Made by a program: the position numbers and the translations under genes
Assembly: GCA_963843535.1 (NCBI GenBank)
Contig: CAWJKU010000004.1
Span: forward strand, 930,001-994,000
Reading direction: 5' to 3'
Length of the DNA: 64,000 nucleotides
DNA from: CAVUNY01 sp963843535
Lineage (GTDB): Bacteria; Chloroflexota; Anaerolineae; Anaerolineales; Anaerolineaceae
In this document: in pieces, positions 8,373 through 18,428 of the stretch
How the letters are laid out: the number at the start of each line of letters is the position of its first letter
Position numbering within the stretch: position 1 is the first letter of the stretch
Notes under the pieces: generated by a model
What the model was told of the DNA's origin: nothing
The model's database searches: none
Seen by the model: only the letters and a program-made list of their open reading frames with translations

Positions 8373-10090
8373 AGACTGTGACCCGGCTGCTGCAGTTCCT
8401 TCGTCCGCTTTCCGGCTGGGTGATCCTATCGATCGTGCTCTCGGTGGGTACCATCGCCAGCAATATCGGCCTGTTGGGCACCGCGGCTTATCTGATTGCC
8501 CGGGCGGCGCTGCATCCTTCGGTTGCCGACCTGCAGGTAGCCATCGTTGGTGTAAGATTCTTCGGCATTGCACGCAGCGTTCTGCGGTATGCCGAACGCC
8601 TGTCCAGCCACTCGGCAAATTTCAAGCTGCTGGCTGAACTGCGCACCTGGTTCTTCCGGCGGTTGGAACCGCTGGTTCCCGCTCGACTGATAGATGCGCA
8701 CAGCGGCGACCTCGTAGACCGGGTGGTAGCGGATATCGAAAACCTGGAGGATTTTTACGTAAGGGCGGTCGCGCCACCCATAACCGCCTTTCTAGTAACC
8801 GTTGGGATAGGCATTTTCACCGGCGTTTCCTACCCACCGCTGGGCGGTGTGCTGGCGGCAGGTATGTTCCTGAGCGGGTTTGCGGTTCCACTTCTCGCCT
8901 GGAGGCTCGGGCGTAAACCCGGGGTCGAAATGGTGAAAGCCAGGGCAGAATTATCCGCCGGGTTGGCGGACGGCATACAGGGTCTGTCAGACCTGATGGC
9001 GTTTGGTGCCGAAACACAATTTTTTGCGCGTCTGCGCGTAGCCGGCAATTCCGCCGGGAAGGCGCAAATGCGCCAGGCAGCCCGGACAGGGTTAACCAGC
9101 GCAATCAATGGGTTTGCCGTCCATTTGACCTTGTGGCTGATTCTGCTGCTGGCAGTGCCGCTGGTTACTGCTGGCGGCATGGACGGCGTCACCCTGGCAG
9201 TGATCACTTTGATCACATTGGCCAGTTTCGAAGCCACCCTGCCGGTCGGACCGGCGGCCCAGCGCTTAGAAGGCTCGCTTGAGTCTGCCCGACGTTTGTT
9301 TGCAGTTTGCGATACCCCACCGGATGTTTCCGCCCCAACTGAGCCTGCGCCTCATCCGCTAACAACGGAGGTACGCATCGACAGGCTGTACTTTCGTTAT
9401 GAAGAGCAGCTGGATTTCGCGCTGAAAGATTTTTCACTGGACCTGCCGGAGGGGAAAAGAGTGGGGATCGTTGGCCCGAGCGGGGCAGGAAAATCGACCC
9501 TGATCTCGCTTCTGCTTCGCTATTGGGATATTGAGAGCGGGCGCATCCGGGTCGCAGGGCGCGATTTTCGCGAGTATATGCCAGAAGACATCCGTAAGAT
9601 GATGGCTGTTGTTGACCAACGCCCCTATCTTTTTAATGGGACGCTGCGCTCGAACCTGCTTTTAGCCTCGCCTGACGCGAACGATCACGACTTGCAGCAG
9701 GTGCTGCGCCTTGCGCTGCTTGAACCCTGGGTATCCGCCCTTCCACTGGGGCTGGATACGCCGGTCGGCGAGCGCGGAACCCAGGTCAGCGGAGGAGAGC
9801 GGCAGCGTCTGGCAGTGGCGCGCGCCCTGCTGCAAAAAGCCCCCCTCTGGCTTTTGGACGAACCTACCGCGCATCTCGATCCGTTGAACCGCCGGTCCGT
9901 GGCAGACAACCTGCTGGAGCTAACCCGCGGGAAAAGCGCAATCTGGATCACGCACGAGCTCAATGAGCTTTCTGCCATGGACGAGGTGCTGGTGCTGAGC
10001 GCAGGCCAGGTTGTGGAACGCGGCTCACCTGGAGAGCTGCGCCAATCGGGGGGTTGGTTTGCGCGCTGGTCCTCTCCCAAAATATTATGA
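8369..10090 (+). CDS. cydC: Thiol reductant ABC exporter subunit CydC
   Basis: 573 residues. The N-terminal membrane domain carries the CydC-typical run around GLLGTAAYLIARAALHPS and RYAERLSSH. The ATPase has Walker A GPSGAGKST, signature VSGGERQR and Walker B LWLLDEPTAHLD. It pairs with CydD as a heterodimer. The ATG start lies within the cydD stop region (overlap 8369-8372). The next gene begins about 70 bp downstream on the same strand. Confidence 0.88.
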   Translation: MKTVTRLLQFLRPLSGWVILSIVLSVGTIASNIGLLGTAAYLIARAALHPSVADLQVAIVGVRFFGIARSVLRYAERLSSHSANFKLLAELRTWFFRRLEPLVPARLIDAHSGDLVDRVVADIENLEDFYVRAVAPPITAFLVTVGIGIFTGVSYPPLGGVLAAGMFLSGFAVPLLAWRLGRKPGVEMVKARAELSAGLADGIQGLSDLMAFGAETQFFARLRVAGNSAGKAQMRQAARTGLTSAINGFAVHLTLWLILLLAVPLVTAGGMDGVTLAVITLITLASFEATLPVGPAAQRLEGSLESARRLFAVCDTPPDVSAPTEPAPHPLTTEVRIDRLYFRYEEQLDFALKDFSLDLPEGKRVGIVGPSGAGKSTLISLLLRYWDIESGRIRVAGRDFREYMPEDIRKMMAVVDQRPYLFNGTLRSNLLLASPDANDHDLQQVLRLALLEPWVSALPLGLDTPVGERGTQVSGGERQRLAVARALLQKAPLWLLDEPTAHLDPLNRRSVADNLLELTRGKSAIWITHELNELSAMDEVLVLSAGQVVERGSPGELRQSGGWFARWSSPKIL

Positions 10091-10158
10091 CGATAAAAAA
10101 GATCCAGGAACTTTTAGGCTTGCCCAGGCGTCTGAAGATTACACCCCTGGAGGAAGCC

Positions 10159-12606
10159 ATGATCCGACGATTTTGGATTGTTCTGATACTCACGTTTATT
10201 GCCCTGGCCGGCCTGTCAAGTGTGGCCCAGGCAGACGGGATCATCGTACCGGATCCGCCGTGTGAAAACTATAACTGCACGCCCTGGATACCTCCTGACT
10301 GCCCAACCGGGAAGCCCTGCCCGCCTGTACCACCCCGCCCGCGACCTATTTCACAATTAGAAATCAAGTATCACCATGTAACCGTAAAGATCGACGAACA
10401 GGTGGCGGTGACGCATATCGACCAGGTTTTTTATAATCCAAACCAATGGTCGGTTGAAGGCACCTATATTTTTCCTCTGCCGGCCGACGCGGTTGTGAGC
10501 CGCTTCGTTTTATGGGTAGATGGCCAGCCGGTGGACGGGAAAGTTCTGGACGCGAATGAAGCTCGCCGGTACTATGAGGATACCGTCCGCTTGCAAAAAG
10601 ACCCGGCCCTGCTCGAATATGTCGGCCGCGGCGCTTTACAGGCGCGCGTTTTTCCTATCCCGTCAAAGGGAGAAAGACGGATCGAAGTCGAGTACAGCCA
10701 GGCTTTAACCGCCGAAAATGGGTTGGTGCGTTATATTTACCCGCTCAACACCGAAAAATTCTCCACATCGCCGCTGGCATCGGTTTCGGTGAATGTTGAT
10801 ATTCATTCAAGCCAGCCGCTGCGAGCGATCTACTCCCCCAGCCATCCTGTGTCCATCACCCATAAAGATGAACACAATGCCGCCGTAGGTTGGGAAGCCA
10901 GTCAAACCCGTCCAGATAAGGATTTCATCGTTTACTACTCGATTGGAGAAAGCGAAGCGCTTCATTTGCTCAGCTATCGCGATCCCAAGGACGCGCAAGA
11001 TCCAGACGGTTTCTTCATGCTGCTGCTCGCACCGCGCCCCGAACTTCCGGATCGGGTTATTGCCAAGGATCTCATCTTTGTGCTCGATCATTCTGGCAGC
11101 ATGCAAGGTGAAAAGTTTTCCCAGGCACAGGCCGCCTTGAAATACATTTTGCAGCATCTCAACCCAGACGACCGCTTTGGCCTGGTTTCCTTTAGCACGA
11201 CCATCGAGCCCTATGCCCGCGGGCTGCGCTCTGCCGATGAAGCCAGTGAAGCCGCGGCCTGGGTCGATCGCTTGAGCGCGCAAGGCAGCACCGACATCAA
11301 CCGCGCCCTGCTTGAAGCGGTTTCTATGGCAGACAAGGAACGCCCGACTTACCTTATTTTCCTCACGGATGGACTGCCGACCGTTGGAGAAATCAAACGC
11401 GAGCGTATTCTTGAGAATTTCTCTGCTGCCGCCCCTCAAAATGTGCGCCTGTTCTCCTTTGGCGTGGGAAATGACGTAGATACATTCTTGCTGGATACCC
11501 TCAGCGAGCAGCATCACGGCTTGAGCAGCTACGTACGCCCAGGAGAGAAACTGGATGAGAAACTCTCGACCTTTTATGAACGGATCAGTACGCCGGTGCT
11601 GACCGATCTGGCGATCGATTTCGGCGGATTGAGCGTTTACGATCTGTATCCCAACCCGCTGCCAGACCTTTTTGCCGGCAGCCAGGTGATCGTGGTTGGG
11701 CGATATCGCGCGGGTGGGTCGTTTGATCTCACATTACGGGGTACGGCGAATGACCAGAGCCAGGTTTTCCCCTTCCCGGGGCAGGTTTTTTCGGCGGACA
11801 GCCGTGGAACCGACACAGATCTTTCCAGCCTGCCGCGCCTGTGGGCCACGCGCAAGATCGGCTACCTGCTCAACCAGGTCAGGTTGAAAGGCGCTGACCA
11901 GGAAACCATCGACCAGATTGTCAGGCTCAGTATTCGTTATGGGATCGTGACGCCTTACACCTCTTACCTGGTCACAGAGGCGATGCCGCTCGGGGCTGAG
12001 AACCAGGAACGGGTAGCCCAGGATGCATACAGGGCAGCTCAGGCCGCTCCGCAGGTCGCCTCCGGGGCAGGCGCAGTTCAAAAGGCTGCCGAACAGGGCG
12101 CGCTTTCTCAGGCGCAGCAAGCTCCCAGCCTGCCGGAAGATGGCGAGCAAACCCTGGCGACGGTTGGCTCGCGTACGTTTGTGCTCAGCGACGGCATCTG
12201 GATGGATACGGCCTACGATCCCCAAAAGATGCAGACCCAGAAGGTGGCATTTCTTTCGAATGATTATTTCCGCCTGGCCGCAGAGCGGCCGGATGTATCG
12301 GCAGCGCTGGCGCTTGGTGCAAAGATCATTGTGATGGTGGACGGCAAGGCTTATGAAATTTCGGAAGCGAGCGCAGCCTCTGTCACGCCGGTTTTGCCAG
12401 AGACCCTGACCCCACTCGCGGTAACGCCGGTTGTGCAAGTGACGGTTAAACCCGGCGATCCCACGCCTCGCGCCACGATTACTGCCACAAATGCTGTGGG
12501 AGCACCAAGTGTAGACTGGATGCCTCTGGCAGGCATTGGATTAGGAGCCGCAGTTTTTGCCGGGTTAGGTCTTTTCCTGCTGGCAGCTTCCAGAAGACAG
12601 AAATAA
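10159..12606 (+). CDS. VIT and VWA domain surface protein with C-terminal membrane anchor
   Basis: 815 residues. The start at ATG 10159 has GGAGGAA upstream and gives a clean signal peptide (MIRRFW start, AQA/D cleavage region); the longer frame from 10054 would bury it. After a Cys/Pro-rich linker (about 30-62), residues about 65-195 are a VIT (vault / inter-alpha-trypsin) domain. Residues about 304-480 are a von Willebrand A domain with the MIDAS motif DHSGS at Asp310. The C-terminus has a Pro/Thr stretch, one membrane helix (about 788-810) and a short basic tail, so the bulk faces outward. VIT-VWA proteins are generally adhesion or scaffold proteins; the ligand is unknown. It is converged upon by the LytM operon, with only 9 bp between stops. 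Confidence 0.85.
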   Translation: MIRRFWIVLILTFIALAGLSSVAQADGIIVPDPPCENYNCTPWIPPDCPTGKPCPPVPPRPRPISQLEIKYHHVTVKIDEQVAVTHIDQVFYNPNQWSVEGTYIFPLPADAVVSRFVLWVDGQPVDGKVLDANEARRYYEDTVRLQKDPALLEYVGRGALQARVFPIPSKGERRIEVEYSQALTAENGLVRYIYPLNTEKFSTSPLASVSVNVDIHSSQPLRAIYSPSHPVSITHKDEHNAAVGWEASQTRPDKDFIVYYSIGESEALHLLSYRDPKDAQDPDGFFMLLLAPRPELPDRVIAKDLIFVLDHSGSMQGEKFSQAQAALKYILQHLNPDDRFGLVSFSTTIEPYARGLRSADEASEAAAWVDRLSAQGSTDINRALLEAVSMADKERPTYLIFLTDGLPTVGEIKRERILENFSAAAPQNVRLFSFGVGNDVDTFLLDTLSEQHHGLSSYVRPGEKLDEKLSTFYERISTPVLTDLAIDFGGLSVYDLYPNPLPDLFAGSQVIVVGRYRAGGSFDLTLRGTANDQSQVFPFPGQVFSADSRGTDTDLSSLPRLWATRKIGYLLNQVRLKGADQETIDQIVRLSIRYGIVTPYTSYLVTEAMPLGAENQERVAQDAYRAAQAAPQVASGAGAVQKAAEQGALSQAQQAPSLPEDGEQTLATVGSRTFVLSDGIWMDTAYDPQKMQTQKVAFLSNDYFRLAAERPDVSAALALGAKIIVMVDGKAYEISEASAASVTPVLPETLTPLAVTPVVQVTVKPGDPTPRATITATNAVGAPSVDWMPLAGIGLGAAVFAGLGLFLLAASRRQK

Positions 12607-12615
12607 GGCTTTTAT

Positions 12616-13761
12616 TTACGGCGCGAGGGGGGTGACCAGCCAATCCGTGGGAACGGGCGTGGTCCCGGGGAGATCGTTGGAAAAACCTCTACCTTCCCGG
12701 TACATAAAATAGGTGATCCCCCCAGGGCGGATTGAAATGTCCGCTTTCTTTAATTCTTCGTTGTACTCAAATGAAACTTCATAGTCGCCAGCAGGCAGGT
12801 CGCTGAGCACCAGGTTTTCGCGGTAATAATCGTCATAATGAATATTGTTCGGCCCGTAGGTGCGCACCTCCCAAATCTGGTTGGTTGTTTTCGAGCGCAC
12901 AAAGACAGCCTTCTGGTACAGGGGGGTGGTATCTTCGCGCATCAGACGCGCCACCAGCACGCCCCATCCCTGGGGCGGCGACAGCCATAATTCGGGATTA
13001 CGCGTGGCCCCATAATCACCGAACTGCAGGCGCACTTCGAAATGCAGGTGCGGGCCGGTGCTGTTGCCGGTGGTGCCAACGATGCCCAGCTGGTCGCCGG
13101 TGGCAACGCGCTGGCCTTTGACCACGTCGACTCTTTCGAGGTGGCCATAGACGGTGGAAACGCGGTGCCCGTTGTAGCCGTAATCGTGTTCAACCAGCAC
13201 CGCCAACCCATAAGGATCGCTGGTTTCTATCTCATTGCGGTTGATCAGGCCGAACCCAGCCCAGGCTACGATACCCCCCGCGGCGGCGACCACGGGAGAA
13301 TTACGGTTCGCGGCGATATCGATGCCTGAATGAGCCAGCTCTTTTCCTTCCGCGACCGCTCCGTAGCGATAATCCCATTCCGGCCAGTTTACCTCATCCG
13401 CGTTGATCGGCCGGGTCAAGAAAAAATGGTCGTTTGGACCCAGCGCCCAGGGTACATCGTACAATGGCGGGCGCCAGCGAGATGCCGGAATGGGTGCCGG
13501 GGTTGGAAAAGTGAACCGCAGCGGGTCGGCGCTGCGCACAGGGGCCACAGCCGGTGTCTGGGGTGTCGGATCTCCTTGCAAACCGTTTTGCTCAGGTTGA
13601 GACAGGTCAGGCAGGATGACGGCGGTAGGGGACAGACCATTCTCGGGTGGATTTTCAGGGAGTGATGTTGGGGTCGGTGTGAGCGTCAAAGCGGATTGGC
13701 AAGCGGAGAGCATCCATATAAGAAGCACCATCATTTTGAGCAGAACCGAATAATTTTTCAT
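12616..13761 (-). CDS. M23 (LytM) peptidase lipoprotein
   Basis: 381 residues. ATG 13761 gives a lipoprotein signal ending in LSAC, followed by a Thr/Pro-rich linker. The LytM domain has the zinc ligands HSGID, the catalytic YGHLE histidine and HLHFE, so it looks active against peptidoglycan cross-bridges. About 120 residues C-terminal to the domain form an extra beta-rich region I do not recognise. The start lies 2 bp after the stop of the beta-propeller gene, so the genes are co-transcribed. The longer frame up to 14079 overlaps that gene and is rejected. Confidence 0.85.
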   Translation of the reverse strand: MKNYSVLLKMMVLLIWMLSACQSALTLTPTPTSLPENPPENGLSPTAVILPDLSQPEQNGLQGDPTPQTPAVAPVRSADPLRFTFPTPAPIPASRWRPPLYDVPWALGPNDHFFLTRPINADEVNWPEWDYRYGAVAEGKELAHSGIDIAANRNSPVVAAAGGIVAWAGFGLINRNEIETSDPYGLAVLVEHDYGYNGHRVSTVYGHLERVDVVKGQRVATGDQLGIVGTTGNSTGPHLHFEVRLQFGDYGATRNPELWLSPPQGWGVLVARLMREDTTPLYQKAVFVRSKTTNQIWEVRTYGPNNIHYDDYYRENLVLSDLPAGDYEVSFEYNEELKKADISIRPGGITYFMYREGRGFSNDLPGTTPVPTDWLVTPLAP

Positions 13762-13763
13762 TG

Positions 13764-15692
13764 TTACCTGGAGCCAGGTGGGGTTAGCGTTGGGTGGAGG
13801 GTGGCGGTGCGCGTCACGGTGGGGGTGATCGAAGGCGTGATCAGGCGCTGGTACCACAAAGTTGGGGTCGGTGTGATGGAAGGGGTCAATGTGACCCACA
13901 GGGTGGGAGTGGCGATGGCTTCGCCGGGGTACATCTGATCCATAGCGCTTCTCCAGGTCAGGCCTTCGCTCATTACAAACGTGCCAAATTGGGTGGCAGG
14001 ATAATATGTGCGCCAGCTGATCAGCGCCGGTAAGCGCTGCCAGCCGTAACGCGCCGCCAGGTCGGTGAAATCTATCCAATAGCCTTCGGGGATGGCCCCG
14101 TACTCACCGCCTTGATCGTACGCGCGCGGATCTCCTTTATAACGGGCGTTGAGATCCCAGGGGCGTTGATCGAGAGGCCGGCCCGCGGATGCGTCCTGGT
14201 AGAGGCAGCGCACGAACATTCGCCAGTACGTCTGTCCATTAATATCTTCACGCACCAGGGCGATCCAGCCAGCGGATAGGGGCGTGGGGTTGATGGCCAC
14301 AGCCCGGCCCGTGTAAAGCCAGTTTTCATTGAGCTCGGGCAAGGAAGGGGTAGTCACCGGCAGGTAGGCATTTTCCAGGTTTCCCAAAAAATCCCAGCCG
14401 ATTTCACGAGCGATCTGTTGGCGAAGCGCCTGGAAGGACTCGTCCGCGCCGTCCGACAGGTATGGATACGGCGCGGCAATATCTTTGAGCGGGACCAGCG
14501 CCTGGCGATTGTTCAACATCCCGGATTGGACGGTTATTACCGGCTGGTAAAGAGCGGCTGCGGGGGCCTGGCTGTTGACTGGGACAGGATAGGAAGCGAT
14601 CAGATCTGGGACGGACCCGGAACGCCAATCGATTCCCTGTACAAGCCCGGGCAGGCGGGTAGGAGGATAAACCACGGCCCCATTGGATACCTCATAAATC
14701 GCCAGGGATGTCTGGTTAGGCTCGCGAATCTCAGACAATATCACGCCGCCTTGCGGACCCCAGACAGGCGTGCTGCCAATTGCTACCTGGCGAGCCGAGC
14801 GTCCTGGGTTCAGCGCATCCCAGATCATCAATACGCTCGTCCCGGGGGTATCTGCCGTCCATGCCAGGGAGTCCCCGCTGGCCGACCAACGCGGCGAACG
14901 GTCGCGGCCGGTCCCATTTTGCGATATTTCAATAAAGCGGTCATCGATCCGGTCGAGCCGCGCCAGCCAGATATCTTCTTGATTGGAGCGGGTCGAAACA
15001 AGCGCAATTTCTCGGCCCTTTGGCGACCAGGCCGGGGAAAAATTCTGTCCAGGGGCAAAGGTGAGCTGGACTAACGCCTGAGTCGGGTTTGCCAGGCTGT
15101 GGATAAAGATCTGCATTCCATCGCCGGTATAGGATTCGAATGCCAGAAACTGGCCGTCAGGCGACCAGGTAGGCGCGCCGTCATATTGCGGCGTGTCGGT
15201 GATTCGGCTTTGGCGCCCGGTTTTCAGCTCCAGCAGGTAAATATCCCAATACCCATTTTGCCGCGAAGCGTATGCGACCAGGCTGCCGTCCGGACTGACC
15301 GCCGGATCGATATCATCCCAGGGAGTGTTCGTCAGGCGGGTTAGCGGCAAGAATTGGGGATGGTAGGCGAACAGGTGATAGTTCAGCCCATCCGCCATGG
15401 ATAAAATGATCACGCCTTGCTGTTTTAACCCTTCCAGAGCGTCTTTGGGCGGCAGGGTTGGGGTCGGATTGGTTGGGGAGGGACTGGGGAGGGTGGTCTC
15501 AGTGGGAGGAACGGTAACCGAGGCCGTGGCAGTGGCCGGGTTGGTTGTGACCGTTTCCACCGGTGGGGTTGTAAGTGTAAGTGATTGAAATGCCGGAAGG
15601 ACCCAGCCCAGGATGATGCCCAGGTTGGCTGCAAATAAAACCACGATGCCGGCTAACAAGACCAGAATGGGGAGGTTCGTTCGGCGCTTCAT
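13764..15692 (-). CDS. Membrane-anchored TolB-like beta-propeller protein
   Basis: 642 residues from ATG 15692; a GTG at 15707 overlapping the previous stop by one base is an alternative. One N-terminal membrane helix is followed by a Pro/Thr linker. Several PD40/TolB-type blades follow, recognisable by repeated SPDG and WSPDG motifs, such as AVSPDGSLVAYAS and TWSPDGQFLAFES. A C-terminal domain of about 200 residues is not recognised, and the last 50 residues are a Thr/Pro-rich tail with two TPSITPT repeats. It lies between two LytM peptidase genes in a tight operon, which suggests envelope scaffolding or regulation of the peptidases; that is inference. Confidence 0.78.
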   Translation of the reverse strand: MKRRTNLPILVLLAGIVVLFAANLGIILGWVLPAFQSLTLTTPPVETVTTNPATATASVTVPPTETTLPSPSPTNPTPTLPPKDALEGLKQQGVIILSMADGLNYHLFAYHPQFLPLTRLTNTPWDDIDPAVSPDGSLVAYASRQNGYWDIYLLELKTGRQSRITDTPQYDGAPTWSPDGQFLAFESYTGDGMQIFIHSLANPTQALVQLTFAPGQNFSPAWSPKGREIALVSTRSNQEDIWLARLDRIDDRFIEISQNGTGRDRSPRWSASGDSLAWTADTPGTSVLMIWDALNPGRSARQVAIGSTPVWGPQGGVILSEIREPNQTSLAIYEVSNGAVVYPPTRLPGLVQGIDWRSGSVPDLIASYPVPVNSQAPAAALYQPVITVQSGMLNNRQALVPLKDIAAPYPYLSDGADESFQALRQQIAREIGWDFLGNLENAYLPVTTPSLPELNENWLYTGRAVAINPTPLSAGWIALVREDINGQTYWRMFVRCLYQDASAGRPLDQRPWDLNARYKGDPRAYDQGGEYGAIPEGYWIDFTDLAARYGWQRLPALISWRTYYPATQFGTFVMSEGLTWRSAMDQMYPGEAIATPTLWVTLTPSITPTPTLWYQRLITPSITPTVTRTATLHPTLTPPGSR

Positions 15693-15706
15693 CACTAAAT
15701 ATCTCA

Positions 15707-16597
15707 CTAAGGCTGCTGCGCTAAAATCGCCAGCGGATCGACGACCTCAAACCAGCCGCTGACCCGCCACACGCAATAATTATTGCGTTCTTCCGCGGTG
15801 GTACGGGTATCATAATGGCCAAAGCTTGCAAACCCTGCTCCGGCTGGGCCTAATCGGGTTTCAAAATGCAGATGCGGGTTTACCGATGCGCCGGTGGTGC
15901 CTGCTTCGCCCAACACCTGCCCGCAGGATACCCTTTCCCCGGGTTTTAACGGTGAAGGCTGATTGAGATGGCCGTATAAAAGGTAAAGCGACCTGCGAGA
16001 ATCATCCCATTCGGGCAGCGCCAGCGGGTCCGGACAGGTCAGCCGGGCATCCGGCGGCACAGGCGGGGCAGGGGTGGGCCATTTTAATAGCGGCAGCCAG
16101 GATAGAGGCACCTGTTCAAGCGGTACCTCAATGATCACGGCATTGCCGTACGGCAGGCGGTCCGGAAGGACGGCTGCAACCCTGCCGGCCATTGCGGCTT
16201 TCAACGGCAGCCCCAACATTGTCGTACGATCACCGTGGCGGTAGAAAGCAAAATCCACACCGGGATGGCCGCTGTCCTGGCCCGGCATGGGTGTCTGGAA
16301 ATTATTTCCGGCGACCATATCAGGCAGCTCCTCGAGAGTTACCCCATCCAACGGTGAACACAACCACGGACCGGGAGTGGGCAAAGGTTGGGCGGCGGTC
16401 GCGATGGACGTGGGGGTTGGCGGAACGGCGGTCTGCGAAGGCGAAACCGCGACGATGACCGTTGCGACTGGAGGTGGGCTCTGGGTATTTGGAAGTGACG
16501 TGGGAGCAGGCGGTAGAGCCGCAGCACAGGATGCCAGCGAAGCGAACAGCGCCGCACCCAGCAAGCTCCTGAACACGGCAAAATGGGATATGACCAT
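15707..16597 (-). CDS. M23 (LytM) peptidase lipoprotein, first gene of the LytM trio
   Basis: 296 residues from ATG 16597. The signal ends in a lipobox-like LASC, followed by a Pro/Thr linker. The peptidase domain has HPGVD, LYGHL and HLHFE, the expected zinc and catalytic positions. A Pro-rich insertion (roughly residues 165-200) separates the first ligand pair from the YGH motif. An upstream in-frame TTG at 16621 has a better Shine-Dalgarno match (GAGGAGGAA) but puts charged residues before the signal; the start is uncertain. It follows the ABC exporter genes closely and may share their transcript. Confidence 0.8.
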   Translation of the reverse strand: MVISHFAVFRSLLGAALFASLASCAAALPPAPTSLPNTQSPPPVATVIVAVSPSQTAVPPTPTSIATAAQPLPTPGPWLCSPLDGVTLEELPDMVAGNNFQTPMPGQDSGHPGVDFAFYRHGDRTTMLGLPLKAAMAGRVAAVLPDRLPYGNAVIIEVPLEQVPLSWLPLLKWPTPAPPVPPDARLTCPDPLALPEWDDSRRSLYLLYGHLNQPSPLKPGERVSCGQVLGEAGTTGASVNPHLHFETRLGPAGAGFASFGHYDTRTTAEERNNYCVWRVSGWFEVVDPLAILAQQP

Positions 16598-16627
16598 GCT
16601 TGTCACGGTACAACCATCCAAATTGGT

Positions 16628-18412
16628 TCATTCCTCCTCAAATCGCATGCTGTACAAGTTGTAATAAAGCCCATGTTTGGCCAATAATTCCTGGTGAGTG
16701 CCTTCCTCTACCAGCCTGCCGCCTTGAACGACAACAATCCGGTCGGCGTTCACGATGGTCGATAAGCGGTGAGCGATGACGAAGGAGGTACGACCCTTGA
16801 GCAGGGTGGCCAGGGCGCTCTGGATGACGCGCTCGGTTTGAGTATCAACGGAAGACGTGGCCTCGTCCAGGATTAGGATCCTGGGATCGGCGAGCAGGGC
16901 GCGTGCAAACGAGATTAATTGGCGCTGTCCAACCGAAAGGATCACCCCACCTTCCTGAACCGGCGTGTCATATCCCGAGCTTAATTTCTGGATGAACTCA
17001 TCCGCGCCGACCGCGCGGGCTGCTTCCTCGATCTCGGCATCCGTTGCATTTAACCGGCCAAAACGAATATTTTCTCGAACCGATCCGGAAAACAAGAATG
17101 GGTCCTGGAGCACAATCCCCATCTGGCTGCGCAGGCTGTTTTGGGTGACATCGCGCAGGTCAACCCCATCGACCAGCACCTGCCCGCCGGTCACGTCGTG
17201 GAACCGTCCCAGGAGCTTGATCATGGTGGTCTTTCCGGCGCCCGTTTTTCCCACGAAGGCGATAGTTTCGCCCGGCTTGACCTTGAGATTGACCCCGGTC
17301 AGGATGGGGGCGGGATCGTCGCTGTAATGAAAATCCACATCTCGAAATTCAACTTCTCCTTGAATGGGGGGCAGCTCTTCGGCATCCGGGCGGTCTTTCA
17401 CCTCGATTGGAGTCGCCAGCAGGGCCATGATGCGCTCGCCGGATGCCATCATCGCGGTGAAAGTATCAAAGCGGTTGCTAAGATCGCGGATGGGGTCAAA
17501 GAAGCGGTTGATGTACAGCACGAAGGCTACCAACACGCCCGCGCTGATCTGCTGTCCTAATACGGCGGTTCCGCCCACCCAGACCGCGATACCCAGGGCG
17601 AAGGTGCCCAAAAAGTCAATCGCCGGGAAGAAACGTGCTGCCAGGCGCACCGATTTTAAATTGATATCCAGGTTAAGTTTATTGACTGTGTCTTTGAAAA
17701 AGGAATAATTGAAATCTTCGCGGGAGAAGCTCTGGACGACGCGTACCCCGTTGATATTTTCTGCCAGGACCGAATTTACCCACGACATCGCAGCCCGTGA
17801 ATCGCGGTAATACTCGCGGGCTTTCTTGCGGAAGAAGACCGTGATGACCGCCATCACCGGCAGCACTGAAAAGGTGATTAATGACAGCTTGGCGTCCATC
17901 GCCAGCATGGATATGACGATAAAGATCAGGACGAATACGTCGCGCAAGACTGCCATCAAAGCATTGATGATGAAATCGCGCAGCACATTTACGTCGTTGA
18001 TCACCCGCACGATGATCCGGCCGACGCTAAAGCGGTTGAAAAAGCTCAACGAGAGCTTTTGCAGATGGAGATACATCTGGTGACGTAAATCGAAGATGAC
18101 GGATTGGCCGATGCGCGACATTAACAAGACCCGGAAATACACCGTCGCCCACTGCAGAACCGCTGTGCCAAGATACAGCAGCACCATATCCCGCAGTACC
18201 CAGGGATCGCCGGCGCTGATCCCGGAATCTAGCGCCACTTTGATAATATACGGTCCCACCGCGGACGCGGCAGAAGTGACGATCATCAGCAGCATCGCCC
18301 CGAAAAGGGGCAGTTTATAAGGCGTTAAAAAGCGAACAACCTGGCGCGTTACTTTAGAATCGTAGCCTTTCCGGGGTAAATCTTCGGTTTGAACAGGAGG
18401 AACGATTGCCAT
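16628..18412 (-). CDS. Heterodimeric ABC exporter, subunit with canonical Walker B
   Basis: 594 residues from ATG 18412, preceded by AGGAAA; the frame up to 18598 overlaps the partner gene and is rejected. Six membrane helices are followed by an ATPase with Walker A GKTGAGKTT, Walker B ILILDEATSS (catalytic Glu present) and a signature altered to LSVGQ. Its partner, encoded 16 bp upstream, has the complementary defect. This is the layout of asymmetric exporters such as TM287/288 or BmrCD, where one ATP site is degenerate. Substrate unknown: lipid, drug or peptide. Confidence 0.87.
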   Translation of the reverse strand: MAIVPPVQTEDLPRKGYDSKVTRQVVRFLTPYKLPLFGAMLLMIVTSAASAVGPYIIKVALDSGISAGDPWVLRDMVLLYLGTAVLQWATVYFRVLLMSRIGQSVIFDLRHQMYLHLQKLSLSFFNRFSVGRIIVRVINDVNVLRDFIINALMAVLRDVFVLIFIVISMLAMDAKLSLITFSVLPVMAVITVFFRKKAREYYRDSRAAMSWVNSVLAENINGVRVVQSFSREDFNYSFFKDTVNKLNLDINLKSVRLAARFFPAIDFLGTFALGIAVWVGGTAVLGQQISAGVLVAFVLYINRFFDPIRDLSNRFDTFTAMMASGERIMALLATPIEVKDRPDAEELPPIQGEVEFRDVDFHYSDDPAPILTGVNLKVKPGETIAFVGKTGAGKTTMIKLLGRFHDVTGGQVLVDGVDLRDVTQNSLRSQMGIVLQDPFLFSGSVRENIRFGRLNATDAEIEEAARAVGADEFIQKLSSGYDTPVQEGGVILSVGQRQLISFARALLADPRILILDEATSSVDTQTERVIQSALATLLKGRTSFVIAHRLSTIVNADRIVVVQGGRLVEEGTHQELLAKHGLYYNLYSMRFEEE

Positions 18413-18428
18413 AGTTTTTCCTGTGCGC

